A DNA stretch of 7,559 bases from Hyphomicrobiales bacterium. Lineage in GTDB: Bacteria > Pseudomonadota > Alphaproteobacteria > Rhizobiales > OSC116. The DNA lies in assembly GCA_013214985.1 (NCBI GenBank), contig JABSRY010000103.1:1-7559 (forward strand), in the 5' to 3' direction. Positions 1 to 6,486 of this stretch are shown in pieces. The first letter of the stretch is position 1. The number at the start of each line of letters is the position of its first letter. Under the pieces are notes generated by a model. It made no database searches and was not told where the DNA came from. It worked only from the letters and a program-made list of their open reading frames with translations. Both the position numbers and the translations under genes were made by a program.

Positions 1-23
1 AAAATATTATAGTCAATATGGCC

Positions 24-1202
24 TTATATTGTCCGTAATTGTATACCTTGCCCATAAATTTGTTCAATTTTTTCATCTAGTTCAAGGTTTAATAGCGCAC
101 TATGAAAGTCATTAGCACAAAGCGCAGATTCTCTTAGTAAAAAATCTTGTTCAATGGGTGAGGTTGTTAAAAGTTGTAAAATAGTAGCTTCTGGCGATAA
201 ATTATCTTTAGTTTTTGTTTCGGTAGTTTTAATGATTATGGGTTCGGCAAACAAATCACTTTGAATAACATCATTATCATCATTATCATCATTAACATGT
301 ACGCTATTATTGACGTCATTAATTTTTACAAATGCTAATACATCTAGAATATCTTTTTTATACCGAACCAATGTTGCATTTTGTTTGATTAGGCTGTTTG
401 GCCGTGCTGCACGCGGGTCGAGCGGGTTCCCGGGTACAGCAAGAACCTCTCTGCCTAGTTTTAGCGCCATATTTGCAGTTATTAATGAGCCAGATTTTAT
501 AGCAGCCTCAATCACTAATGTGGCGTGTGAGATACCTGCTATAATGCGGTTGCGGCGCGGAAAGTGAACCGCTTTTGGCGTAAGACTAAACGGCATTTCG
601 CTAATAAATAACCCTCTATTTTCAAGAAAATCTCGATATAAAACATCATTTTCAGGCGGGTATATAATATTAATACCACCTGCTAAGCAAGCTATAGTAC
701 CCGTTTTTAAAGCCGCAATATGGGCTTTACTGTCTATTCCTCTGGCAAAACCAGATACAATTGTAAAACCTTCTGCTCCAATATCCGATGCTAGTTTTTG
801 GGTGAGTTTTAAACCCGATGCAGAGCAGTTACGTGTTCCCACAATGCTTAGAGATGGTTTTTGTAGTTGAGAAATATCCCCCATTACTGTTAATAACGGT
901 GGTGGGTTATGTGAAAACCTAAGAGTTTCGGGGTATTCTTCCTCCCCCAATGCAACTAATTGTGCGCCATATTTGTGTAAGGCATGCCATTCTTGTTCGA
1001 CTTTATCTCGGTTTGCTAGGATAATTTTTTTATTATTGGTTTGCTTTATAAAATCGGGCAGGGCATAAATAGCATTAGCTGCACCCCCAAATTTATTGAT
1101 CAATTTACGAAATATTTGAGGGCCAATTTGAGTCGAACGAATAAGCTGTAGCCAATCGAGTCTCTGCTCGTCGGTTAATTTTAATTTTCCCCCATTTATC
1201 AT
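24..1202 (-). CDS. dprA: DNA-processing protein DprA (Smf), complete
   Basis: DprA binds incoming single-stranded DNA in the cytoplasm and loads RecA on it during natural transformation; in species not known to be competent its role is unclear. The 392-residue product has the full family layout: a helical SAM-like N-terminal region (about 10-60), the Rossmann-fold DprA domain (about 80-290) and a winged-helix-like C-terminal domain (about 335-392). Visible family motifs are SIVGTRNCSASG (119-130), SGFARGIDSKAH (150-161), GGINIIYPPEN (175-185), FPRRNRIIAG (214-223), GSLITA (238-243) and VPGNPLDPRAA (256-266). The ATG is preceded by AAGGG six bases upstream, inside the end of plsY, and lies two bases after the plsY stop, so the two genes are probably co-transcribed. 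Residues 303-312 form an Asp/Asn-rich linker encoded by a 9-base tandem repeat. The frame is intact, with no sign of decay. Identification is from recognised motifs and is very secure. Confidence 0.96.
   Translation of the reverse strand: MINGGKLKLTDEQRLDWLQLIRSTQIGPQIFRKLINKFGGAANAIYALPDFIKQTNNKKIILANRDKVEQEWHALHKYGAQLVALGEEEYPETLRFSHNPPPLLTVMGDISQLQKPSLSIVGTRNCSASGLKLTQKLASDIGAEGFTIVSGFARGIDSKAHIAALKTGTIACLAGGINIIYPPENDVLYRDFLENRGLFISEMPFSLTPKAVHFPRRNRIIAGISHATLVIEAAIKSGSLITANMALKLGREVLAVPGNPLDPRAARPNSLIKQNATLVRYKKDILDVLAFVKINDVNNSVHVNDDNDDNDVIQSDLFAEPIIIKTTETKTKDNLSPEATILQLLTTSPIEQDFLLRESALCANDFHSALLNLELDEKIEQIYGQGIQLRTI
271..297. repeat. 9-bp tandem repeat inside dprA
   Basis: Three head-to-tail copies of the 9-mer TCATTATCA occur here (plus-strand reading); the third copy has one mismatch (TCATTAACA). 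On the coding strand the unit is read in frame as Asn-Asp-Asp and lies in the linker between the Rossmann and C-terminal domains of DprA. Because the unit is a multiple of three, gain or loss of copies would change linker length without breaking the frame. Confidence 0.8.
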
Positions 1203-1204
1203 TT

Positions 1205-1825
1205 TTAGCCCTTGTCCCCAATTTTGCTTTCTTCGCCTTTAAGCAATCGTTTTATATTTTCGTGGTGTTTCGCAAAAATTATAACGGTTAAAATACAAGA
1301 TAATATCGACCATTCAAAACTAATGAAATTTAAAACAATGGTAGTTGCTAAACATGCCACAAGTGCCGATAGCGATGAAAAACGGCTAGCATATGCGGTT
1401 GCCAACCATGCAATAACAAATACCAATGCACCCCACGGTGCCCCCGCCAATATTATACCAATATAGGTAGCAACACCTTTTCCGCCTTTAAACTTAAGCC
1501 ATACAGGATATAGATGACCGATTAATGCAAAAAAGCCAGTAAGATAGACAAAGAACATATCAAAATTCGTTGTCTTAGCAAAATAAAGCGTAATTAAAAC
1601 GGGTATTGCACCCTTGGCGATGTCAGCAAGTAAAGTAGCAGCAGCAAGTTTTTTACTGCCTGTTCGTAATACGTTTGTTGCACCAATATTGCCCGAGCCG
1701 ATATTACGCACATCACCCGCACCCGCAAGTTTGGTAATGATTAGGCCAAATGGTATCGACCCGAAAGAATATCCAATAAAGAAAGATAATAAATAACCGT
1801 GATATGCGATCCATAATTCTAGCAT
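1205..1825 (-). CDS. plsY: Acyl-phosphate:glycerol-3-phosphate acyltransferase PlsY
   Basis: PlsY is an inner-membrane enzyme that transfers an acyl group from acyl-phosphate (made by PlsX) to glycerol-3-phosphate, giving lysophosphatidic acid, the first committed step of phospholipid synthesis. The 206-residue protein is hydrophobic throughout, with about five likely membrane segments, and has the normal family length. The three conserved loop motifs are present: SIPFG followed by GSGNIGATN (23-27 and 43-51), GHLYPVWLKFKGGKGVAT (103-120) with the KGGKG phosphate-binding loop, and the HHENIKRLLKGEE segment (187-199) near the C terminus. It starts 18 bases after pyrC stops and ends two bases before dprA begins, so it sits mid-operon. 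The AGAAAG ahead of the ATG is only a weak ribosome-binding site, about nine bases away. No plsX is visible in this window. Identification is secure. Confidence 0.96.
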   Translation of the reverse strand: MLELWIAYHGYLLSFFIGYSFGSIPFGLIITKLAGAGDVRNIGSGNIGATNVLRTGSKKLAAATLLADIAKGAIPVLITLYFAKTTNFDMFFVYLTGFFALIGHLYPVWLKFKGGKGVATYIGIILAGAPWGALVFVIAWLATAYASRFSSLSALVACLATTIVLNFISFEWSILSCILTVIIFAKHHENIKRLLKGEESKIGDKG

Positions 1826-1843
1826 TGTTATAACTTTCTGTGT

Positions 1844-3142
1844 TTAGGTGTTGAAGTCAAATATTTTTTGACCCTCAACATAAGTTTGCAGCACTTTACC
1901 TTGTAACACTCGGTTTTCAAAGGGGGTATTTGTACTTTTTGATTTTAGTTCCGAACGTTCAACCTTCCAACTATAGTCCAGATCAACAATTATAAAGTCA
2001 GCTTTTGTACCAATTTCTAACGTTCCAGCTTCTAAGCCAAGCAATTTTGCTGGGTTTAAGCTAAGCGCTGCCCACAAAGTATGTAATTCAACATCTTCAC
2101 TATGATATAATCTTAAAGCGGCACTGAGTAGGGTTTCCAAGCCAACAGCCCCTACATTTGCATCGGCAAATGGATGGCGCTTGCCATCAGCATTTTGTGG
2201 ATCGTGTGAAGATACAATGATATCAATATCACCAGATTTTATACCCCTTACCATCGCCAATCGATCATCTTCGCTTCTAAGGGGCGGTTCAAGGCGCAAG
2301 AATGTTCTATATTCACCAATATCAAACTCGTTAAGCGTTAAATTATTAATCGATACACCCGTCGTGATGTTTTTATGATCCAATTTAGCGTGCCTAACGG
2401 CATTTAAAGATTCTAAACAAGAAATTTGAGACACATGATAACGCGCACCAGTAAGACAAGCGATTGTTAAATCTCGTTTTAACATAATGGTTTCAGCAAT
2501 TTTATGCTTGCTTGGCAAGCCCAAACGCGAAGCAAAAAGGCCTTCATTCATGACGCCATCACCCGCAAGGTCTTTATCTTCGACATCGTGTATCACTAAT
2601 GCATCATGGCATTTTGCATAGGTGAGTAAACGATGGAATAACATACTGTTATTTATACTGTGTCGCCCATCTGTAAACGCAATAGCACCTGATTGTTTAA
2701 GCAACCCAATTTCAGACATTTCGGCGCCGTTAAGGCCTTTTGTTAAGGCCGCACTAGTATGTAGGTTAATTTTCGCAATGTTTTTAGCGCGGCTATTAAT
2801 ATATTCTACAATAGCAACATCATCTACAATAGGCTCGGTATTGGGCATTGTTAAAATAGTGGTTACCCCGCCAGCAGCGGCTGAGTTACCAACATCTCTT
2901 ATGGTTGATTCGCCTGGCCCGTTCATAAACACCCGCATATCCACTAAACCAGGGGCCAAAACATGGCCCTTAACATTTATATATTCTATATTATCAGCAT
3001 TATCGGTTTTATATTGTTGATCAATATGTGCACCAATATCAATAACTTTACCATTACCAACAAATATGCCACCATTGGATGTGGATTTTTGGGCAGGGTT
3101 TACCAAAAGCGCATTATAATAAATTTGGAAATTATTACTCAT
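1844..3142 (-). CDS. pyrC: Dihydroorotase-like protein (PyrC/PyrX type), probably non-catalytic ATCase partner
   Basis: This 432-residue amidohydrolase-fold protein is usually annotated as dihydroorotase, the third enzyme of UMP synthesis. The overall family pattern is clear: PGLVDMRVF (64-72, counted from the chosen start), AAAGGVTTILTMPNT (88-102), LEPPLRSEDDRLA (284-296), SLNPAKLLGL (361-370) and NTPFENRVLQGKV (405-417). The metal-binding residues are gone, however. The HxH pair is replaced by Arg70 and Phe72, and positions usually occupied by His, His and Asp read Asp186, Gln239 and Ser312 (context SSHDPQ). From the known Pseudomonas pyrBC' case I infer a structural subunit that supports the aspartate carbamoyltransferase encoded directly upstream. 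The start at 3142 is chosen because GGAG lies six bases before it, one base after the pyrB stop; an in-frame ATG at 3160 overlaps pyrB and has no such site, and would add six residues. The fold is secure; loss of activity is inferred from manual alignment. Confidence 0.9.
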   Translation of the reverse strand: MSNNFQIYYNALLVNPAQKSTSNGGIFVGNGKVIDIGAHIDQQYKTDNADNIEYINVKGHVLAPGLVDMRVFMNGPGESTIRDVGNSAAAGGVTTILTMPNTEPIVDDVAIVEYINSRAKNIAKINLHTSAALTKGLNGAEMSEIGLLKQSGAIAFTDGRHSINNSMLFHRLLTYAKCHDALVIHDVEDKDLAGDGVMNEGLFASRLGLPSKHKIAETIMLKRDLTIACLTGARYHVSQISCLESLNAVRHAKLDHKNITTGVSINNLTLNEFDIGEYRTFLRLEPPLRSEDDRLAMVRGIKSGDIDIIVSSHDPQNADGKRHPFADANVGAVGLETLLSAALRLYHSEDVELHTLWAALSLNPAKLLGLEAGTLEIGTKADFIIVDLDYSWKVERSELKSKSTNTPFENRVLQGKVLQTYVEGQKIFDFNT

Positions 3143-3143
3143 T

Positions 3144-4115
3144 TTAAGCTCCAGATTCATTTTTTTTAAGCCAGTTATTTGACAAGCATTCTAATACAGC
3201 CATGCGTATTGCGACGCCCATTTCTACTTGTTCTCGAATTAAAGAACGCGCGCTATCTGCAATAATGCTATCAATTTCAACACCTCGGTTCATTGGCCCT
3301 GGATGCATCACCAACGCATCATCATTTGCGTAAGAAAGCTTCTCTTCATCCAAGCCGTAAAAATGAAAATATTCCCGAACAGATGGTATGAATGCCCCTT
3401 GCATTCGTTCTGTTTGCAGTCGCAACATCATAACAATATCAACACCTTTTAAGCCTTCTTTCATGTCATGGAATATCTCACACCCAAGCTTACTAGCATC
3501 GGCAGGTAGTAAGGTTGGTGGGGCGATTAATCTAACCCTTGCGCCCATAATATTTAACAAAATAATGTTAGATCGGGCAACGCGGCTATGTAATACATCA
3601 CCACATATTGCGATGGTTAGCCTTGCAAGTCTCTTTTTATTACGCCTAATTGTAAGCGCATCAAGTAACGCTTGGGTAGGGTGTTCGTGTCTGCCATCAC
3701 CCGCGTTAATAACTGCACAATTCACTTTTTGAGACAATAGCTCAACCGCACCCGCGCTGCCGTGCCGTATAACCAATAAATCGGGTTGCATGGCATTTAA
3801 AGTAGCTGCCGTGTCTAATAGGGTTTCACCCTTTTTAATGGAAGATTGAGCAACATTCATACTCAAAACATCTGCACCAAGGCGTTTGCCCGCTAGTTCA
3901 AATGAGGCTTGGGTTCTTGTCGACGATTCAAAGAATAGGTTTATTTGGGTTCGACCCTTTAAAACATCGGTCTTTTTTGTTTCTTGGCGAGATTGCTCAA
4001 TCTTCTCTTCAGCTAGGTCAAGCAATGCAGTGATGTTGGCTTCTTTCAGCCCCTCAATACCCAATAAATGCTTATGGGAAAAATGCGGCTTCATCATGTT
4101 TTCAAAATTTTTCAT
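3144..4115 (-). CDS. pyrB: Aspartate carbamoyltransferase catalytic subunit
   Basis: PyrB condenses carbamoyl phosphate with L-aspartate to carbamoyl-aspartate, the committed step of de novo pyrimidine synthesis, in the cytosol. The 323-residue product has the full set of family motifs: the carbamoyl-phosphate loop SSTRTQASFELAG (64-76), SSIKKGET (91-98) with the active-site lysine, HPTQALLDALT (145-155), GDVLHSRVARS (172-182), LRLQTER (231-237) and MHPGPMNRGVEI (270-281). Length and motifs agree with alphaproteobacterial PyrB. The pyrC-like gene follows after a single base, typical of the class in which a catalytic chain and a DHOase-like chain assemble together. No regulatory chain (pyrI) is seen. 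The start is uncertain: none of the candidate ATGs (4115, 4097, 4094) has a clear ribosome-binding site. The first was kept; the others would remove six or seven residues before the conserved HFSHKHLLGI segment. Confidence 0.96.
   Translation of the reverse strand: MKNFENMMKPHFSHKHLLGIEGLKEANITALLDLAEEKIEQSRQETKKTDVLKGRTQINLFFESSTRTQASFELAGKRLGADVLSMNVAQSSIKKGETLLDTAATLNAMQPDLLVIRHGSAGAVELLSQKVNCAVINAGDGRHEHPTQALLDALTIRRNKKRLARLTIAICGDVLHSRVARSNIILLNIMGARVRLIAPPTLLPADASKLGCEIFHDMKEGLKGVDIVMMLRLQTERMQGAFIPSVREYFHFYGLDEEKLSYANDDALVMHPGPMNRGVEIDSIIADSARSLIREQVEMGVAIRMAVLECLSNNWLKKNESGA
3149..3153 (-). promoter_or_regulatory. Ribosome-binding site deciding the pyrC start
   Basis: On the minus strand TGGAG is followed by six bases and then ATG at 3142. 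The site lies in the last codons of pyrB. The upstream in-frame ATG at 3160 has no purine-rich site, so this element favours the shorter PyrC form and suggests translational coupling to pyrB. Confidence 0.65.
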
Positions 4116-4124
4116 TAAAAGTAA

Positions 4125-4153
4125 GCTATAAGCTTGTTTAATGAATTGAACAA
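4125..4153 (-). promoter_or_regulatory. Possible pyrB promoter
   Basis: The 71-base gap between the transporter gene and pyrB contains, on the minus strand, TTGTTC (plus coordinates 4153-4148), a 17-base spacer and TATAGC (4130-4125). These match the bacterial -35/-10 consensus at three and four of six positions respectively. The -10 ends only nine bases before the first pyrB ATG, so an RNA starting here would have almost no leader. This would fit the missing ribosome-binding site but remains weak evidence. Confidence 0.25.
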
Positions 4154-4154
4154 G
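4133..4154. repeat. 22-bp dyad upstream of pyrB
   Basis: CTTGTT at 4133-4138 is mirrored by AACAAG at 4149-4154. Three further inner pairs match, so nine of eleven positions are complementary across the 22 bases. The dyad covers the proposed -35 element and part of the spacer, which is where a repressor operator could lie. It has no following T-run in either direction, so it does not look like a terminator. In AT-rich DNA such dyads also arise by chance. Confidence 0.35.
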
Positions 4155-4186
4155 TATTGAATCATTATTTTAGCGGATTTATAAGT

Positions 4187-5113
4187 TTAAACCCCAATAT
4201 AATATAAAATAATGGGTATGGTAATTACCGACAAAAGCGTTTCTAAAGAGATGATATTTGCCATTAAAGTGGAGTCGCCTCCCATTTTACGAGATAAGAT
4301 AAAACTAGCAGCCGCAGTAGGGGATGCACCACATAAAATTGCGATCGTACGAGGAATACCTTCAACTCCAAAAAAGTCGCATAAAACGAACATGATGGCT
4401 GGCATTAATGCAAGCTTTAATGTAGACGTAAAGATCACACTTAAACCAGCCTTCTTTAGCGATACAAAGGATACTCCAACACCAACAGCCATTAAAGAAA
4501 GCGCAAGTGCTGATCTACCTAACAATTCCATCATACTAGACAACGGTTTCCACAAACTAATGCCCGTAAAGTTAATAAGCAAACCAATAAAACACGCTAC
4601 AATAAGTGGGTTTTTGACTAGCAAATTAGTAATCGATTTTATGCTAGGTTTATTCTTACCGGCCATTATAGCCAGCGCAATTACATTCGCAATATTAAGT
4701 ATCGGAATCATTACCGCCACCGCGATAGCAGCAATAGAGACGCCAACATGACCGTAAAAACCATCTATTATTGCAATCATTGCAAATGTGTTCCACCGCG
4801 TTGCACCCTGAAAAATAGATGAATATGACGCACCCGAAACCCCCAATGCCCGCGCAGGAAAATACAATATGCCGACAATAATAACCATAATAACAACAGA
4901 ACCGCCCATTGTGTAAGCTATATTAATGGCAGGAAAATCATTAAAATTGGTTTTAGATAATGTGTTTATTATGAGTGATGGAAATAAAATATAATAGCAT
5001 AAATGCTCGATGCCCGACCAGAAACCTTCTGAAAATGTTTTTTGTTTATGAAAATAATAACCAAGTGAAATTAGTAAGAATATTGGTAATAATGTGAAAA
5101 CAATATTTAGCAT
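4187..5113 (-). CDS. AEC-family (auxin efflux carrier-like) membrane transporter
   Basis: This 308-residue, strongly hydrophobic protein has the two-halved layout of the AEC/Mem_trans family, with about ten predicted membrane segments (roughly 2-21, 36-52, 65-85, 106-120, 123-150, 168-186, 198-217, 225-248, 256-273 and 282-305). Family-like stretches include YYILFPSLIINTL (40-52), the FQGATRWNTF segment (101-110) following helix three, and VKNPLIVACFIGLLIN (166-181) opening the second half. Bacterial members are often labelled malate or malonate transporters, but substrates are rarely known, and none can be read from this sequence. It starts two bases after the ruvX stop behind a good AGGAA site seven bases from the ATG, so it is probably co-transcribed with ruvX. 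A 71-base gap separates it from pyrB. Its place between ruvX and the pyrimidine genes hints at, but does not show, transport of a related organic anion. Family confident, substrate unknown. Confidence 0.85.
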   Translation of the reverse strand: MLNIVFTLLPIFLLISLGYYFHKQKTFSEGFWSGIEHLCYYILFPSLIINTLSKTNFNDFPAINIAYTMGGSVVIMVIIVGILYFPARALGVSGASYSSIFQGATRWNTFAMIAIIDGFYGHVGVSIAAIAVAVMIPILNIANVIALAIMAGKNKPSIKSITNLLVKNPLIVACFIGLLINFTGISLWKPLSSMMELLGRSALALSLMAVGVGVSFVSLKKAGLSVIFTSTLKLALMPAIMFVLCDFFGVEGIPRTIAILCGASPTAAASFILSRKMGGDSTLMANIISLETLLSVITIPIILYYIGV

Positions 5114-5115
5114 AT

Positions 5116-5601
5116 TTAAATTCCTATATTTTTACGAATACCGCAAATTCTATCCAATGCACCTTGCAAAATAAAGCCAGCGGCTAACTTGTCGACTACC
5201 TCTTTACGTTTCGAGCGGCTCACATCGGCTTCGATTAAGGTTTTGGTTACCGCAATGGTAGAGCCTCGCTCATCCCAAAAACATACTGGGCCTATTTTCA
5301 CATTAGCAAGATTTCGAACAAATGCACGGGTTGCTTGGCAGCGCGGGCCTTCACTATTATCCATATTTTTGGGCAGGCCAATAATCAGCGCATATATTGA
5401 ATTGTCTTCAATAATCTGATTAAGTTCAATTACATTTTCGCCAAATTTTTTTCTTTTTAAAGTCATTAACGGTGTTGCAATATTGTTACTAAGGTCTGAT
5501 GTAGCAAGACCAATAGTTTTGCTGCCTAAATCAATACCTAATAGTCGCTTACCCATATCAAGGTCTAGGGCAAGTTTCTCTATTTCAATTATATTTGTCA
5601 T
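5116..5601 (-). CDS. ruvX: Putative pre-16S rRNA nuclease / Holliday junction resolvase-like RuvX (YqgF)
   Basis: RuvX/YqgF is a small RNase H-fold nuclease; family members have been linked to 5' maturation of 16S rRNA and, earlier, to Holliday junction resolution. Counted from the chosen start, the 161-residue protein shows LLGIDLGSKTIGLATSD (20-36) with the first catalytic Asp24, IIGLPKNMDNSEGPR (73-87), WDERGST (109-115) and EVVDKLAAGFILQGALDR (134-151) with the last acidic residue at Asp137. The usual DERLST motif reads DERGST here. The frame is open for 30 more codons upstream to 5691, but the family is normally about 150-165 residues and homologous sequence begins at MTNIIEIEKLA, so 5601 was chosen. 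The only nearby purine run (AGAGAA) is rather far from it, about 13 bases. ATG at 5556 is a shorter alternative that would cut a conserved helix. The gene heads the minus-strand block and is followed after two bases by the transporter. Confidence 0.92.
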   Translation of the reverse strand: MTNIIEIEKLALDLDMGKRLLGIDLGSKTIGLATSDLSNNIATPLMTLKRKKFGENVIELNQIIEDNSIYALIIGLPKNMDNSEGPRCQATRAFVRNLANVKIGPVCFWDERGSTIAVTKTLIEADVSRSKRKEVVDKLAAGFILQGALDRICGIRKNIGI

Positions 5602-5694
5602 AAATGTTACAAGTTCTCTTTTACAATAGAAAATTGACCTATTAAATATTTCTGTCATTATTGCCATATGAATGATTTTATTACCAATCAAAAG

Positions 5695-5712
5695 TTATGA
5701 TATAAGTCATAA
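5695..5712. repeat. Inverted repeat TTATGA-N6-TCATAA in divergent spacer
   Basis: Two perfect six-base arms with a six-base spacer lie in the region between the divergent ruvX and hydrolase genes, about 94 bases from the ruvX start and 52 from the hydrolase start. The layout fits a dimeric regulator site, but I do not recognise it as a known box. Confidence 0.35.
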
Positions 5713-5729
5713 TAATTTTGATCAATTGT

Positions 5730-5747
5730 TTAAAATAATTATTTTAA
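5730..5747. repeat. 18-bp AT-only perfect palindrome before hydrolase gene
   Basis: TTAAAATAATTATTTTAA is perfectly self-complementary and ends seven bases before the GGGAGG ribosome-binding site of the hydrolase. It consists only of A and T, so chance is a real explanation in this AT-rich spacer. If functional it would lie at or just after the transcription start. Confidence 0.4.
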
Positions 5748-5753
5748 TTCTTT

Positions 5754-5759
5754 GGGAGG
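5754..5759 (+). promoter_or_regulatory. Strong ribosome-binding site deciding the hydrolase start
   Basis: GGGAGG is followed by four bases and ATG at 5764. The frame is also open from a TTG at 5752, but that codon overlaps this site, so the ATG is the real start. Confidence 0.8.
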
Positions 5760-5763
5760 AAAC

Positions 5764-6486
5764 ATGAAGATATTTTGGTTAGGACATAGTGCTTTTCGGA
5801 TAGAGTTTGGCGATAATATATTATTAATTGACCCATTTTTAACGGGTAACGATACATTTGCCGAAAGTCATTATGCAGGTAATATAAATGCAGTTACAAG
5901 CGGTTGCACTCATATAGCGCTAACCCATGGGCATAACGACCATATCGGTGATAGCTTAGAGATTTTAGAACGAACTGGCGCAATTTTAATAGCTAATTAT
6001 GAAATTTGTTCTTATCTAACTAGTAAATCCACAATGGGTATAAAAACTGAACCAGGCAATACGGGCGGTACGATTGATCTTGGCAGCTTTACAATTAGCT
6101 TTGTACAAGCCTTGCATTCTTCATCATATGAAGAAAGTGATGGAAATATTATTTATATGGGCAACCCGAATGGTTTAATTATCAATGCACAGGGCGCAAC
6201 AATCTACCATATGGGCGATACCGATATATTTGGTGATATGGCGCTAATTAATCGACTTTATCACCCCGATATAGGCATTGTGCCGATCGGTGATAGATTT
6301 ACGATGTCTTCACAAACCGCTGCATTAGCGTGTAAAACATATTTTGATTTTGAAGTGGCTATTCCTTGTCATTATGGCACATTTGATATTTTAGAGCCGA
6401 ATGCAGATGCCTTTTTAGATGCAATGAAAGAAAGTTCAACACGGGTTATTGTGCCCAAAGTTGGCGAAAAATTTAAGGTAAAATAG
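5764..6486 (+). CDS. UPF0173 metal-dependent hydrolase (metallo-beta-lactamase fold)
   Basis: This 240-residue protein belongs to the UPF0173 group of metallo-beta-lactamase-fold hydrolases, presumed cytoplasmic enzymes whose natural substrate is not established. The metal-site motifs are intact: WLGHSAFRIE (5-14), the LLIDPFLTGN segment (20-29), the THGHNDHIGD core (54-63; His55, His57, Asp59, His60), His118, MGDTDIFGDM (150-159; Asp152) and IPCHYGTF (200-207; His203). These are the ligands expected for a two-metal centre. The start is ATG 5764, fixed by a GGGAGG site four bases upstream and by the usual MKIxWLGHS opening of the family. The gene diverges from ruvX and is followed by gatC after 188 bases; I recall the same neighbourhood from other Rhizobiales. 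No signal peptide is seen, so it is not a secreted beta-lactamase. Family secure, reaction unknown. Confidence 0.93.
   Translation: MKIFWLGHSAFRIEFGDNILLIDPFLTGNDTFAESHYAGNINAVTSGCTHIALTHGHNDHIGDSLEILERTGAILIANYEICSYLTSKSTMGIKTEPGNTGGTIDLGSFTISFVQALHSSSYEESDGNIIYMGNPNGLIINAQGATIYHMGDTDIFGDMALINRLYHPDIGIVPIGDRFTMSSQTAALACKTYFDFEVAIPCHYGTFDILEPNADAFLDAMKESSTRVIVPKVGEKFKVK

Noticed and set aside
1..23. Short AT stem (ATATT/AATAT) followed by T residues downstream of dprA on the minus strand
   Set aside because: Five A-T pairs are too weak for a terminator and the sequence is cut by the window edge, so no call is possible.
2622..3020. 132-codon open frame on the plus strand inside pyrC
   Set aside because: It lies wholly antisense to a gene with clear family motifs, has no ribosome-binding site I can see and its product resembles nothing known. 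It is a shadow frame.
3388..3732. Plus-strand open frame of 114 codons inside pyrB
   Set aside because: It is antisense to highly conserved PyrB active-site sequence, with no independent evidence for coding.
4212..4751. 179-codon plus-strand open frame antisense to the transporter gene
   Set aside because: Its composition follows from reading the reverse of hydrophobic codons. The minus-strand frame has the transporter pattern and a good ribosome-binding site.
5602..5691. N-terminal 30-codon extension of ruvX
   Set aside because: The extension exceeds family length, resembles no RuvX sequence and has no better ribosome-binding site, so it was treated as upstream non-coding sequence.
5764..6486. 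Reading the hydrolase as an antibiotic-degrading beta-lactamase
   Set aside because: It shares only the fold and metal motifs. It has no signal peptide and its sequence pattern is that of the UPF0173 housekeeping group.
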